Notes: generated by a model not told the origin, from the letters alone. DNA of 64,000 nucleotides from JAPORK01 sp026710285 (GCA_965201045.1 OZ241746.1:2232001-2296000), one strand, 5' to 3'; shown: positions 10,210 to 21,588, counted from the first letter of the stretch. Program-made: numbers and translations.

Positions 10210-13200
10210 ATGCACAGAGATATACTCAGAATGTTCAAAAGAATGCAAAAAAACAAAAAAATCATGCCCGGTATTTTTATTATATTGTATGTTTTTTTAA
10301 TTATTATCAGTCAGTCAGGATATGGTTTATCTGACACAAAGCATCTTAATTTTTTAAATAATAAACCTGCAATAAGTAGTAAGCCATCAAATGCAAATAA
10401 CACAAATAATAACTCATACTATAAGAAAGTAAAACAATCTGGTGATGAATCAGCACCATGGTCTAATGCATTTAACTTTAGAAAAAGTATGGGGACTAAC
10501 GTAGATCCTCGCACAGGCATATTGAGTGCTTATGTTAAAGCAGGTACTATGCTCAGTAATTTAGGGCACGGACCTAATATTGACTTAGAAGTCAACTATA
10601 GTAGCGGTTCACAAGCAAATCCTGACGGATTGGGTGTGGGCTGGAGCTGGAATTTAACGCATTTTAATCCGGTTACACAGCAATTAATCACATCCACCGG
10701 ACACAGTTTTTATTTGCAACAAAAGTCTGATGGTCACTGGTTACCTTTATATCATAAACTTCAAGATATACGAATTGAAGGAAATACACAGAACCGGTTT
10801 ATAATTACCTATGCAAACGGATTACGAGAAACGCTCAATCATGTAGGGTATGAAATCGCAATGGAGCAGCAAAATGGTTGGGGGGTACACTTCCACTATA
10901 TTGGCAAAACAAACTTACTTCGCTCGGTTAATGATGATTTAGGACATAGTATTATATTACATTATACACAAGGTCGCATCATTGTTATTAGCAAAGGAAG
11001 TACAGGACAGTCTGTTCCGGTCAGTATTTTTGTAAATAATAATCGACTGGATTATATGAATATACGTTCAAAGAGTACTAATAACAATACTAATATTCAC
11101 ATTCATTACCTTGGACATTTGATCAGTGAAGTTGATTATCCCACCGGATTAAAAGATAAGATAAGTTATAACTGCAACGGTGCCATAAAGGTTTCACTAT
11201 ACAGCAAAAGTTATCTACATACTTTATGTGCAGTTGCAAAAAAAACAGTTATTCCGGGAATCGGAATGGATGCAATAGTTATGCATTACCAATATTCTGA
11301 TACCAACGCCAATGAGCATAATTACCTGGGCTTTAATGCAGGTCTTTCTGCCAGAGCGCAAACATATAAAGATGTACTATTTGAAGCACCGGTGAATTAT
11401 ACTTATCAGACAGCACAGGATAATGGATTAATCAGAGAAATACGCACTTATAATAAGTATCATTTATTGATTGATGACCGACAAATTAGTGATCAGAGCG
11501 GAAAAACTTTATTTTCAGCCCATAATTTTTTTTGCCGCATTGATCAGATAAATGGTTGTGCACATACCACCTTTGAAAAGCTGCCTCTCACTTATAGTTT
11601 ACCGCTGCAAATTATTACAAAAACGTGGAGCATTTCTTCTGAGCAACCCAGCATAACCAAAGTAACAGCCACTTATGATAAACTGGGTCGAATTATTAGC
11701 CAAACAGATACTTATGGTCGCACTACGAAAACTGTTTATTGCCCTGTACAAGGAGACAACACCTGTCCTGCAGAGCCTGAAGAATGGTCTTTCAATACTT
11801 TAGTTAAATCGGTAACAGTATATCCTGCTAAGATAGTAACCGATACAACTCCACCCCCTCCATTGACAACCCAAAATTACTATCGTAAAGAAAAAAATTA
11901 TAATGGGAAAGGGTATATCAATGTGCTTTATCAGCAGATATTACAGTCAGGCAGACAGTATGTAAAAACGACAAACTATTACTATAAGGATACTGATAAT
12001 CCATTAACATGGGGACTGCTGAAACAAAAAGTATTGACAGATAACAGTACCACCGCTGCAATAAAGCGCGATTATTATTATTTACAAAGTGATGATGGTC
12101 AGAGAAAAACTTTACAGAGTGCACTGGAGCTTAAAAACGGTCAGCGTCAATTATCTTCTTCTGTGGTTAGCAGTTTATTTACCGGTCAGCTATTAGCAAG
12201 TACTGATCCTGCCGGAAAGAACACAACCCATTACCATTATGATGCATGGGATCGCCCAGTAAGCAGTGATTTTGCTGTAGGTACACCCTTTGCGGTTAGT
12301 GTACATTATCAGTACACGACTTCACCGGTTCTCAATCAGGTGCTAATTACCGCACCCGACGGATTGCAGCATAAAGTAATTTTTGATGGAATGGGGCGGC
12401 AGTTAATGGATTTTGATGAAGTGATTGACTCTGCCGGTAAGGCTAAACCTGGTGTTTGGCAGCTCAAAAAAAAGACTACTTATGATCAATATGGACGTGT
12501 TAAAGCACAATATGCTTATATCTTTAAATCATCCACAATATTTCGTAAGTTAATAATAACACAACGATATGATGAGTCGGGAAGAGCTGTACGTGTTTAT
12601 CTTCCCAATGGAGAAACTAATATTAATCTGTACGACGATGCGCTAAGGTGTTTAGTCAGTTATAAAAAAAATAGCTCAGGAGAACGCTCTGTCATCTCAG
12701 TGGTACGAACAAACCAGGCAGATAAACCCGTTAAACAGTGGGTATTACCTGCCCCATCACAGCCACTGCCGACACTTAAATCTCTGTGCCTTGACAGTGA
12801 TAAAAAAGCTGATGCCAAAGTCTCTGTAATAACTTATGATGGTTTCGGACGACAGGTTGCAAGTCGTAATCCTGAAGGTAAAGTAGTAAAAAAGACATAT
12901 GACGCCATAGGGCGATTAACCGACATCACAGACCCTGCGGGTAATCGTATACATCGGATTTACAATCTGACCGGACAGGCAATTAAAAATGAATTTTTTC
13001 CGGTAACAGGGGGGCACTATTTACTTGCTTCTGCTGGCTATAACTATGCAGGACAGCGTGTATGGCAGGCAGGAGAAGATGGTCAGCGTACTTTGTATAC
13101 TTATACCGTTAATGGTCAGGAAGATACTATAATAACACCGGGAGGACACCATTTTTCATGGCAATATAATCTGTTAGGATTACCTGTTAATAAGTTTACA

Positions 13201-15753
13201 GATGGTAAACTACAGTGGCATGCTGATTACAATACAATCACAAAACGGTTAATTAAAAAAGCAGATGCAACCAGTAGCACTGTTTATTATTATACGGCGG
13301 ACGGATTACTAAAACAGTTGGTTCACACAGGTAAAAGTAGTTATCCTGATTATCAGCTTAAGTGGCAGTATGACAGTAACAGACGTTTAATAAGTGTTAC
13401 TGACATTTATGGCAATAAAACAATACCTCGCTATGATACCTTGGGACGTATTACTGCAACAGATTATCAATCAGTCACAGGGAGTCATGAAACACTATCT
13501 GCTGTGAATTATGATCAGTTTTCCCGGATCAGACAGCGCTACTATGGTAGCGGTATGAAACGGACTATTAAATATGATCAGTGGGGAAATCAGCAAGACA
13601 TTATTGATCAAATGTCGGGTAAATTAATTAATCACTGGACCTTTGATTATGACTCAGGAAATAATATTACTACTTTACAGCAACAAACCGTACAAGGTGA
13701 GCAAGCTGTTTTTCACTATCGCTATGATACATTGAACAATCTGATTTTCATGAATTGTACAGGATCAGCAGGTTTACCGCTATGTCCCCGGGATACTGCT
13801 TTTTCCGGATCAAAATTCGGGCAGGCACCAGTCATTGTAAGGCAAGATTATTCTTTTACACCCTTAAATCGTATCGATCAGGTTAAAGAAATTTTACAAA
13901 GTAGTATGCAGAAACGGACATCAATAAAAACAATGCATTATCAATACACAAATCCTTTAGTACCGTTGCGATTGCAGCAGATAAGTACTGCGTGGGGGCA
14001 AAACAGATCGGTTATTCAGAAACTGTATTATGACAAAGCAGGCAATATGATCATTGACGGAGAAGATAACCATATCTCTTATAATGCTTTCAATCAAATT
14101 ACACAGGTTGTCAATCCCGCTGGCAAACAAAGCAGTTATTCCTATGATAGCGCTGGAAAAGAAATTATGGAAAAAGATCCTATCCACACCAGTTATCTAT
14201 TCTATCGCGGTGGCAGGCTGATCAATGAACAAACAATAACAGCAGAAAGTGGTTCACATAGGGTGGGTTATCAGGGGGTAGCCAGAGTAATAGATGGTAG
14301 AATCAGTGAATATTATGAAAACAGTTATAAGGGGGATGTTGTTAGTATTTTCAGTAAAGCAGATAACGGTAAGTACAGAATTAAGCAAACTAACCTTTAT
14401 AGCCCGTATGGTATGGTATGGCATAAGAATCAAATGTCTTCTGAGTTGTATAAACAGACTTTACAGAAATTTGATGGTGAACGAACAGATCCTTTTACTG
14501 GCTGGCAATTTTTAGGTGCAGGACACCGTACTTATAACCCCAAACAACGTTACTTTGTTAGTGAAGATCCAGCAGGGGATGGCTATGCTTTTGGCAGCAA
14601 TAATCCGGTTATGAATACAGATCCTTCAGGCAATATGCCGCACTGGTTAGGTGACACGTTACAGTGGGCAGGAAATATTTCTACTTTTGGTTTAAATACA
14701 CTGCACAAGAAATGGGCTAATATTACTGCTGCAGCCATTGGAGCTGGTCTGTGTGTGGTCACTTTGGGTGCATCAATTCTTACCGAAGGATCAACTGCCA
14801 TGAGTACTGTGCTGGCAGGTTCTGCGTTAGCGAGCAGCTTGCCGGTTACTTCAGCAGCAATTCCTGCTAATAAAGGGCTCGGTATTGCAGCTTCAGCAAC
14901 AGGTCTTGCAGATCTAGTTATCAATATTGCAGCCGGTGCAGCACTGGCTTTTTTTGGTGCTGCAGCAGCAGAAAGCCTGGAAGGAACAGCCACAGAAATG
15001 GAGGCGCTGTCCTGGCCGAAAGGTCCTTGTAAGATGCTCAAAGGATTTGCCGCACAAACTGAAAGTGCTTCAACGGGATTGCCACCCGGTGTAGTTGCAA
15101 GCGAAGTAGGTTTAGCACTCAAAACACACCTCCTGCAGGCTGGTCTTGTTAATTATGGTAGAGGGAATCTTCTGATTCTAAAAAATACAGATGCAGTACT
15201 CTACACATGGGAATGGTTGTGCATGTCCCGCTTTAAAAATTTAATTTTTTGTGACACAGCAACCGTTCTCATAACAGCACGAATTAATGGTAAGCCTTTA
15301 TCATTGGATTTATTGTCAGATTTGATAGACCTGAAGAATGAATTAGACCAACCTTTATCAGGGTACTCAGAAGCGACGGAATATTATGAAAAGCTGGAAC
15401 AAATACTAAATTCTTTATCTGATAACCATACTGCTATAAGGACAAGAACAAAAAGGAATCAGATAAATTTCTATGCACTGAGTTGGATGGTACCTGTTGG
15501 AGAGCACATTGTTATCATTGGCACTCATGAAATCAATGGTTCTCATATCACTGTATTACGAAGGCTTAATGATGAATGGCAGTATTGTAATTTCAATTGT
15601 GGTATTATGTTTGCAAAAAGAAGTAATCTCAGTGCCATATACAGAGAGTTTTTCTGGTCTCATACACGAGATAAGCCGGATATTTGTTTAATATTAAAAT
15701 TAAAGGACCGTTTTATTGAAGAGGTTATTCCGGAATATGATATAATAGCCTAA
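10210..15753 (+). CDS. Rhs/YD-repeat protein, copy 3 (intact, 1847 aa)
   Basis: An intact giant Rhs-type protein. It begins with a basic stretch and one hydrophobic segment (about residues 20-35, IFIILYVFLIIISQSGYG), a signal anchor or signal peptide. Then come a conserved N-terminal region (DPRTGILSAYVKAG, NLGHGPNIDLEVNYSSG), YD repeats through about residue 1400, and the core terminus at about 1425-1477 with DPFTGWQFLGAGHRTYNP, SEDPAGDGYAFGSNN and DPSGNMP. A hydrophobic Ala/Gly-rich region follows at about 1500-1590, then a C-terminal domain with Cys1681 (IFCDTATVL) and His1779 (GSHITVLRRL) followed by NDEW. That order resembles a papain-like Cys...His...Asp/Asn arrangement, but this is inference. 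In the family the Rhs core encapsulates and self-cleaves a toxin. No clear Shine-Dalgarno precedes the ATG, but copy 4 starts at the same aligned position. No VgrG, PAAR or immunity gene is adjacent. Confidence 0.92.
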   Translation: MHRDILRMFKRMQKNKKIMPGIFIILYVFLIIISQSGYGLSDTKHLNFLNNKPAISSKPSNANNTNNNSYYKKVKQSGDESAPWSNAFNFRKSMGTNVDPRTGILSAYVKAGTMLSNLGHGPNIDLEVNYSSGSQANPDGLGVGWSWNLTHFNPVTQQLITSTGHSFYLQQKSDGHWLPLYHKLQDIRIEGNTQNRFIITYANGLRETLNHVGYEIAMEQQNGWGVHFHYIGKTNLLRSVNDDLGHSIILHYTQGRIIVISKGSTGQSVPVSIFVNNNRLDYMNIRSKSTNNNTNIHIHYLGHLISEVDYPTGLKDKISYNCNGAIKVSLYSKSYLHTLCAVAKKTVIPGIGMDAIVMHYQYSDTNANEHNYLGFNAGLSARAQTYKDVLFEAPVNYTYQTAQDNGLIREIRTYNKYHLLIDDRQISDQSGKTLFSAHNFFCRIDQINGCAHTTFEKLPLTYSLPLQIITKTWSISSEQPSITKVTATYDKLGRIISQTDTYGRTTKTVYCPVQGDNTCPAEPEEWSFNTLVKSVTVYPAKIVTDTTPPPPLTTQNYYRKEKNYNGKGYINVLYQQILQSGRQYVKTTNYYYKDTDNPLTWGLLKQKVLTDNSTTAAIKRDYYYLQSDDGQRKTLQSALELKNGQRQLSSSVVSSLFTGQLLASTDPAGKNTTHYHYDAWDRPVSSDFAVGTPFAVSVHYQYTTSPVLNQVLITAPDGLQHKVIFDGMGRQLMDFDEVIDSAGKAKPGVWQLKKKTTYDQYGRVKAQYAYIFKSSTIFRKLIITQRYDESGRAVRVYLPNGETNINLYDDALRCLVSYKKNSSGERSVISVVRTNQADKPVKQWVLPAPSQPLPTLKSLCLDSDKKADAKVSVITYDGFGRQVASRNPEGKVVKKTYDAIGRLTDITDPAGNRIHRIYNLTGQAIKNEFFPVTGGHYLLASAGYNYAGQRVWQAGEDGQRTLYTYTVNGQEDTIITPGGHHFSWQYNLLGLPVNKFTDGKLQWHADYNTITKRLIKKADATSSTVYYYTADGLLKQLVHTGKSSYPDYQLKWQYDSNRRLISVTDIYGNKTIPRYDTLGRITATDYQSVTGSHETLSAVNYDQFSRIRQRYYGSGMKRTIKYDQWGNQQDIIDQMSGKLINHWTFDYDSGNNITTLQQQTVQGEQAVFHYRYDTLNNLIFMNCTGSAGLPLCPRDTAFSGSKFGQAPVIVRQDYSFTPLNRIDQVKEILQSSMQKRTSIKTMHYQYTNPLVPLRLQQISTAWGQNRSVIQKLYYDKAGNMIIDGEDNHISYNAFNQITQVVNPAGKQSSYSYDSAGKEIMEKDPIHTSYLFYRGGRLINEQTITAESGSHRVGYQGVARVIDGRISEYYENSYKGDVVSIFSKADNGKYRIKQTNLYSPYGMVWHKNQMSSELYKQTLQKFDGERTDPFTGWQFLGAGHRTYNPKQRYFVSEDPAGDGYAFGSNNPVMNTDPSGNMPHWLGDTLQWAGNISTFGLNTLHKKWANITAAAIGAGLCVVTLGASILTEGSTAMSTVLAGSALASSLPVTSAAIPANKGLGIAASATGLADLVINIAAGAALAFFGAAAAESLEGTATEMEALSWPKGPCKMLKGFAAQTESASTGLPPGVVASEVGLALKTHLLQAGLVNYGRGNLLILKNTDAVLYTWEWLCMSRFKNLIFCDTATVLITARINGKPLSLDLLSDLIDLKNELDQPLSGYSEATEYYEKLEQILNSLSDNHTAIRTRTKRNQINFYALSWMVPVGEHIVIIGTHEINGSHITVLRRLNDEWQYCNFNCGIMFAKRSNLSAIYREFFWSHTRDKPDICLILKLKDRFIEEVIPEYDIIA

Positions 15754-15774
15754 AACCTGCCAGTCTGGTTAAGG
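15746..15774. mobile_element. Weak IS3-terminus relic after Rhs copy 3
   Basis: Sequence overlapping and following the stop codon (CCTAAAACCTGCCAGTCTGG, then TTAAGG) resembles the terminal part of the IS3 element in this window (CTTGAAACCTACCAACCCAG, then TTAAGG). It occupies the same position as the clearer relic after copy 1, so the 3' flank of these Rhs genes may have been duplicated together with an old IS3 end. Confidence 0.35.
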
Positions 15775-16005
15775 TTTATTCTATTGATAACCAGGAAAAA
15801 CTAAAGATGCTGTATAATAAAGTATTTAAAAAAAACAGACAGGATGCAACTCTCTCTGATCCTCATCAGAGTTATTCATGTAAAAGACTATGCATACATG
15901 GATGTTTATACCTGAATTTATAGCTATTAAGTGTGTAAATATCAGGAAAAATGTAACATTCGGTCATGTATAGAAAATCTGCCATCCCAAACCAAATAAT
16001 ACTAT

Positions 16006-19000
16006 ATGTACAAAGACAGACTGAGAATATTAAAAAGAATCCAAAAGAACAAAAAAATCATACTCAGGGTTTTTATTATATTATCTATTTTATTCTTTAT
16101 TACTGTTAATCAGTCAGGATATAGTTTATCTGACAAACAGCATATTAATTTTTTAAATAGTAAATCAATAAGTAGTAAATTATCAGATGTAAATAATAAC
16201 TCATACTATAAAAAAGTAAAACAATCTGGTGATGAATCAGCATCATGGTCTAATGCATTTAATTTTAGAAAAAGTATGAGTACTAATGTAGACCCTCGCA
16301 CAGGCATATTGAGTGCTTATATTAAAGCAGGTGCTATGCTCAGTAATTTAGGGCACGGACCTAATATTGATTTAGAAGTCAACTATAGTAGCGTTTCACA
16401 AGCAAACCCTGACGGACTGGGTGTGGGATGGAGCTGGAATTTAACGCATTTTAATCCGGTTACACATCAGTTAATTACATCCACTGGACACAATTTTTAT
16501 TTACAACAACAGTCTGATGGTATTTTGTTGCCTGTGTATCATAAAATCAAAGACATACGAATTGAAGGAAATACACAGAACCGGTTTGTAATTTATTACG
16601 CGAATGGATTACGGGAAACATTAAACCATGCAGGGTATGAAATCACAATGGAGCAACAAAATGGTTGGGGGGTACACTTTCACTATATTAAGAAAACACA
16701 CTTACTTCGTTCTGTTAATGATGATTTTGGACATAGCATTGTATTACATTATACAGGAGGTCGCATTATTGTTATTAGTAAAGGGAGCACAGGACAGCCT
16801 GTTCCGGTCAGCATTAGTGTAAATAATAACCGACTGGACCATATGAGTATACGACCAAAAATTACTAATAATGGTGCTGATATTCATATTCATTACCTTG
16901 GACATTTAATCAGTGAAGTTGATTATCCTACCGGATTAAAAGATAAAATAAATTATAACTGCAATGGAGTTGTAAAGGTTCCACAATACAATAAAAACTC
17001 ATTTAAGTCTTTATGCGCAGTTACAAAACAAACAATTGTTCCCGGAGCGGGAATGGCTGCTATAGTGACGCATTACCAATATTCTGACAGTAGTACCAAT
17101 GAGCATAATTATCTTGGCTTTAATGCAGGTTTTTCTGCCAGAGTACCAACGTATAAAGATATACTATTTGAAGCACCGGTGAATTATACTTATCAGACAA
17201 CACAGGATAATGGATTAATCAAAGAAATACGCACCTATAATAAGTATCATTTACTGATTGATGATCAGAAAATTAGTGATCAGAGTGGAAAAACTTTATT
17301 TTCAGTCCATAATTTTTTTTGTCGCACTGATCAGATAAATGGTTGCGCACATACCACCTTTGAAAAGCTACCTCTCACTTATAGTTTACCGCTGCAAATC
17401 ATTACAAAGACATGGAGCGCTTCTGCTGAGAAACCCGACATAACCAGCGTGACGGCAACTTATGATAAATTAGGCAGAATTGTTAGCCAGACAGATGCTT
17501 ATGGTCGCACTACGAAAACTGTTTACTGTCCCGAGCAAGGAGACAATACCTGTCCTGCTGAACCTGAAAAATGGTCTTTTAGTACCTTAGTCAAATCGGT
17601 AACACTATACCCTGCCAAGATAGCAACTGATACAACTTCACCTCCTCCACTGATAACCCAAAATTACTATTGTAAAGAAAAAAATTATAATGGTAAAGGA
17701 TATATCAATGTACTTTATCAGCAGGTACTGAAGTCAGGTAGACAATATGTAAAAACGACAAGTTATTACTATAAGGATGTCAATAACCCATTAACATGGG
17801 GGCTTCTGAAACAAAAAATATTGACAGATAACAGTGCCACCGCTGCAATAAAGCGTGATTATTATTATTTACAAAGTGATGATGGTCAGAGAAAAACTGT
17901 ACAGAGTGCACTGGAGCTTAAAAACGGTCAGCGTCAATTATCTTCTTCTGTGATTAGTAGTTTATTTACCGGTCAGCTATTGGCAAGTACTGACCCTGCG
18001 GGAAAGAACACAACCCGTTACTATTATGATGCGTGGGATCGTCCAGTAAGCAGTGATTTTGCTGTAGGTACACCTTTTGCAGTTAGTGTAGACTATCAGT
18101 ACACCACTTCACCGACTCTCAATCAGGTACTGATCACCGCACCCGATGGATTACAGCATAAAGTAATTTTTGACGGAATGGGGCGGCAGTTAATGGATTT
18201 TGATGAAGTGATTGACTCTGCCGGTAAGGCTGAGCATGGTGTTTGGCGTCTCAAGAAAAAGATAACTTATGATCAATATGGACGTGTTAAAGCACAATAT
18301 GCTTATATCTTTAAATCATCCACAATATTTCGTAAGTTAATAATAACACAACGATATGATGAGTCGGGCAGAGCCGTACGTGTTTATCTGCCAGATGGAG
18401 AAACTAATATTAATTTGTACGATGATGCATCAAGATGTGTGGTCAGTTATAAAAAAAATAGTTTAGGAGAACACTCTGTAATATCAGTGGTAAGAGCAAA
18501 CCAGGCAGATCAGCCAGTTAAACAATGGATATTACCTGCTCAATTACAGCCACTGCCAACACTTAAATATTTGTGTCTTCATAGTGATAAGCAATTTGAT
18601 GCCAAAGTTTTCTTAATAACTTATGATGGTTTTGGACGACAGATTGAAACTCATGATCCTGAAGGTAAAGTGGTAAAAGAGACTTATGATGCAATGGGGC
18701 GATTAACCGACATGACAGATCCTGTGGGCAACCGCATGCATCAGGTTTATAATCTGACCGGACAGGTCATTAAAAATGAATTTTTTCCGGTAACAGGGGG
18801 GCACTATTTACTTGCTTCTGCGGGTTATAACTATGCAGGACAGCGTGTATGGCAGGCAGGAGAAGATGGTCAGCGTACTGTATATTCCTATAACGTTAAT
18901 GGTCAGCCAGACACTATAATAACACCGGCAGGGCACCATTTTTCATGGCAGTATAATCTGTTAGGATTACCGGTTGATAAGTTTACAGATGGTAAACTAC

Positions 19001-21534
19001 AGTGGCATGCTGATTATGATACAATCACAAAGCGGCTAATTAAAAAAACAGGTGGAACCAATAGCACTGTTTATTATTATACAGCGGACGGATTACTAAA
19101 ACAATTAATTCATACTAGTAAAAACAGTTATCCTGATTATCAGCTTGAGTGGCAATATGATAGTAACAGACGTTTAACCAGTGTTGCTGATATTTCTGGT
19201 AATAAAACAGTATCCCGCTATGATGCCCTGGGACGTATTATTGCAACAGATTATCAATCAGTCACAGGAAATCATGAAACATTATCTTCCGTGAGTTATG
19301 ATCAGTTTTCCCGTATTCGACATTTGCATTATGGTAGTGGTATGGAACGAATAATTGAATATGATCAGTGGGGACATCAGAAGGATATTATTGATCAAAT
19401 GTCTGGTAAGTTAATTAATCACTGGACCTTTTATTATGACTTAGAAAATAATATTATTACTTTACAGCAGCAAACCGGACAAGATGAGCAAGCCGTTTTA
19501 CATTATCGCTATGACACGTTGAACAATCTGATTACTATGCATTGTACAGGATCAGCAGGTTTACCACTATGTCCGCGCGATACTGCTTTTTCCGGATCAG
19601 AATTCAGGCAGGCACCCATTATTGTACGTCAGAGTTATTTCTTTACACCTTTGAATCGTATGGGTCAGGTTAAAGAAATTGTACAAAATAAAATACAACA
19701 AAAGACATCAATAAAAATAATGCATTACCAGTATACAAACCCGTATGTACCGTTACAGCTGCAGCAGATAAGTATTGCATGGGGGCAAAACAGACCAGTT
19801 ATTCAGAAGCTATATTATGACAAAGCAGGCAACATGATCATTGACGGAGAAGATAATCATATCTCTTATAATGCTTTTAATCAAATTACCCAGGTTGTCA
19901 GTACGTCAGGTAAACAGAGTTGTTATTCCTATGATCGCAATGGAAAAGAAATTATGGAAAAAGATGATACCCACACCGGTTATCTGTTCTATCGTGGAGG
20001 TAGTCTGATCAATGAGCAAATAGTAACAGCAGAGAGTGGCTCACATAGGGTGGGTTATCAGGGGGTAGCCAGAATAATAGACGATAAAATCAGTGAATAT
20101 TATGAAAACAGTTATAAGGGTGATGTTGTTAGTATTTTCAGTAAAGCTGATAATGGCAGGTACAGAATTCGGCAAATGAATCTTTATAGTCCGTATGGGA
20201 TGGTATGGCATAAAAATAAAACGTCATCTGAATTGTATAAGCAAACTTTTAAGGAATTTGATGGTGAACGTACAGATCCTTTTACCGGCTGGCAATTTTT
20301 AAGTGCAGGACACAGAACTTATAATCCAAAACAACGTTACTTTGTTAGTGAGGATCCGGCAGGAGATGGTTATGCTTTTGGCAGCAATAATCCGATTATG
20401 AATACAGATCCTTCAGGCAACATGCCATGTTGGTTAGGTAGCACACTACAGTGGGCAAGTAACATCTCAACTTTTGGATTAAGTGCATTGCATAAAAAAT
20501 GGGCTAATATTACTGCCGCTGTAATTGGTTCTGGTCTGTGTGTGGTTACTCTGGGTGCATCGCTTCTTACCGGAGGATCAGCTACGATGAGTGCTGTACT
20601 GGCAGGTTCTGTGGTAGCAGGTAGTCTTCCTGTTGCTTCAGCAGCAATTCCTGCTAACAAAGGGTTTGGTATTGCAGCTTCAGTAACAGGTCTTACAGAT
20701 CTGGTTATCAATATTGCAGCCGGTGCAGCGGTGGCTTTTTTTGGTGCAGCAGCAGAAAGCTTGGAAGGAACAGCCACAGAAACAGAAGGGTTGCTCTGTC
20801 CGAAAAATTCTTGTGAGTTGCTTACAGAATCTACAAGAAAAGCTAACAATAATACCATGCGTTTGCCTCCCGGTGCAGCAGTAAGTGAAATAGGTTCAAT
20901 ACTCAGAATACACCTCATTCAGAGTGGGTTTTCTCGTTATATAGGTGAAGAAAATGACCTGATTCTAAAAGATACAAATGCAGTAATCTACGTATGGAAA
21001 TGGTTGCGTATGTCCAGGTTTAAGTGTTTAACTCTTTGTGAAACAGCAACTATTCTCATGACAGCACGGATCAACGATAAATCTTTATCTTTGGATGCTT
21101 TTTCAAATTTGATGAATCTGAAGAATGAAGCAGCAAAATTTTCAGCAGGGAACTCAGAATTGCAGGCATATTATGAGAAACTGGAAGAAGTACTCAATTC
21201 TTTATCTGATAACCATACTGTTATAAGTAAAAAAACAGAAATGAATGAGGAGATTTTTTATACACTTAATTGTATTGTACCTGTTGGAGAATACATTGTT
21301 ATGTGTGGTGACAATGACACTTCTGGTACTCATATCACTGTATTGCAAAGACTTAATGATGAATGGCAGTATTGTGCTTTTAGCAATTGTGGTCGTATAT
21401 TTGCAAGAAGGAGTAATCTCAGTGCTATATACAAAAAATTTTTCTGGTCTTATAAACGGAATGAACCAGATATTTACTTCATGCTAAAACTAAGGGACGG
21501 TTTTGTTGATGCGGTTATTCCGGAGTTAACTTAA
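16006..21534 (+). CDS. Rhs/YD-repeat protein, copy 4 (intact, 1842 aa)
   Basis: An intact paralogue of copy 3 with the same plan: basic N terminus and hydrophobic segment (FIILSILFFITVN), NLGHGPNIDLEVNYSS region, YD repeats, core terminus DPFTGWQFLSAGHRTYNP, SEDPAGDGYAFGSNNP and DPSGNMP, a hydrophobic Ala/Gly-rich segment, and the Cys/His C-terminal domain. The Cys is residue 1678 (LTLCETATIL, Glu in place of the usual Asp) and the His lies in GTHITVLQRLNDEW. It is more diverged from copies 2 and 3 than those are from each other. The ATG aligns with the copy 3 start; no strong Shine-Dalgarno is visible. It converges on copy 5 with a 75-bp gap. It is most likely an exported toxin-bearing shell protein whose target is unknown. 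Confidence 0.92.
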   Translation: MYKDRLRILKRIQKNKKIILRVFIILSILFFITVNQSGYSLSDKQHINFLNSKSISSKLSDVNNNSYYKKVKQSGDESASWSNAFNFRKSMSTNVDPRTGILSAYIKAGAMLSNLGHGPNIDLEVNYSSVSQANPDGLGVGWSWNLTHFNPVTHQLITSTGHNFYLQQQSDGILLPVYHKIKDIRIEGNTQNRFVIYYANGLRETLNHAGYEITMEQQNGWGVHFHYIKKTHLLRSVNDDFGHSIVLHYTGGRIIVISKGSTGQPVPVSISVNNNRLDHMSIRPKITNNGADIHIHYLGHLISEVDYPTGLKDKINYNCNGVVKVPQYNKNSFKSLCAVTKQTIVPGAGMAAIVTHYQYSDSSTNEHNYLGFNAGFSARVPTYKDILFEAPVNYTYQTTQDNGLIKEIRTYNKYHLLIDDQKISDQSGKTLFSVHNFFCRTDQINGCAHTTFEKLPLTYSLPLQIITKTWSASAEKPDITSVTATYDKLGRIVSQTDAYGRTTKTVYCPEQGDNTCPAEPEKWSFSTLVKSVTLYPAKIATDTTSPPPLITQNYYCKEKNYNGKGYINVLYQQVLKSGRQYVKTTSYYYKDVNNPLTWGLLKQKILTDNSATAAIKRDYYYLQSDDGQRKTVQSALELKNGQRQLSSSVISSLFTGQLLASTDPAGKNTTRYYYDAWDRPVSSDFAVGTPFAVSVDYQYTTSPTLNQVLITAPDGLQHKVIFDGMGRQLMDFDEVIDSAGKAEHGVWRLKKKITYDQYGRVKAQYAYIFKSSTIFRKLIITQRYDESGRAVRVYLPDGETNINLYDDASRCVVSYKKNSLGEHSVISVVRANQADQPVKQWILPAQLQPLPTLKYLCLHSDKQFDAKVFLITYDGFGRQIETHDPEGKVVKETYDAMGRLTDMTDPVGNRMHQVYNLTGQVIKNEFFPVTGGHYLLASAGYNYAGQRVWQAGEDGQRTVYSYNVNGQPDTIITPAGHHFSWQYNLLGLPVDKFTDGKLQWHADYDTITKRLIKKTGGTNSTVYYYTADGLLKQLIHTSKNSYPDYQLEWQYDSNRRLTSVADISGNKTVSRYDALGRIIATDYQSVTGNHETLSSVSYDQFSRIRHLHYGSGMERIIEYDQWGHQKDIIDQMSGKLINHWTFYYDLENNIITLQQQTGQDEQAVLHYRYDTLNNLITMHCTGSAGLPLCPRDTAFSGSEFRQAPIIVRQSYFFTPLNRMGQVKEIVQNKIQQKTSIKIMHYQYTNPYVPLQLQQISIAWGQNRPVIQKLYYDKAGNMIIDGEDNHISYNAFNQITQVVSTSGKQSCYSYDRNGKEIMEKDDTHTGYLFYRGGSLINEQIVTAESGSHRVGYQGVARIIDDKISEYYENSYKGDVVSIFSKADNGRYRIRQMNLYSPYGMVWHKNKTSSELYKQTFKEFDGERTDPFTGWQFLSAGHRTYNPKQRYFVSEDPAGDGYAFGSNNPIMNTDPSGNMPCWLGSTLQWASNISTFGLSALHKKWANITAAVIGSGLCVVTLGASLLTGGSATMSAVLAGSVVAGSLPVASAAIPANKGFGIAASVTGLTDLVINIAAGAAVAFFGAAAESLEGTATETEGLLCPKNSCELLTESTRKANNNTMRLPPGAAVSEIGSILRIHLIQSGFSRYIGEENDLILKDTNAVIYVWKWLRMSRFKCLTLCETATILMTARINDKSLSLDAFSNLMNLKNEAAKFSAGNSELQAYYEKLEEVLNSLSDNHTVISKKTEMNEEIFYTLNCIVPVGEYIVMCGDNDTSGTHITVLQRLNDEWQYCAFSNCGRIFARRSNLSAIYKKFFWSYKRNEPDIYFMLKLRDGFVDAVIPELT

Positions 21535-21566
21535 GTTCCTGTAATATCTAGTAAAGGACAGGGTAT

Positions 21567-21588
21567 CTGTTTTTTGTAAAAAACACAG
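21567..21588. terminator. Possible bidirectional terminator between convergent Rhs genes
   Basis: CTGTTTTTTG and AAAAAACACAG form an imperfect A/T-rich hairpin between the stop codons of copies 4 and 5. The T-run on either strand could serve both genes. The stem is weak, with a bulge. Confidence 0.35.
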
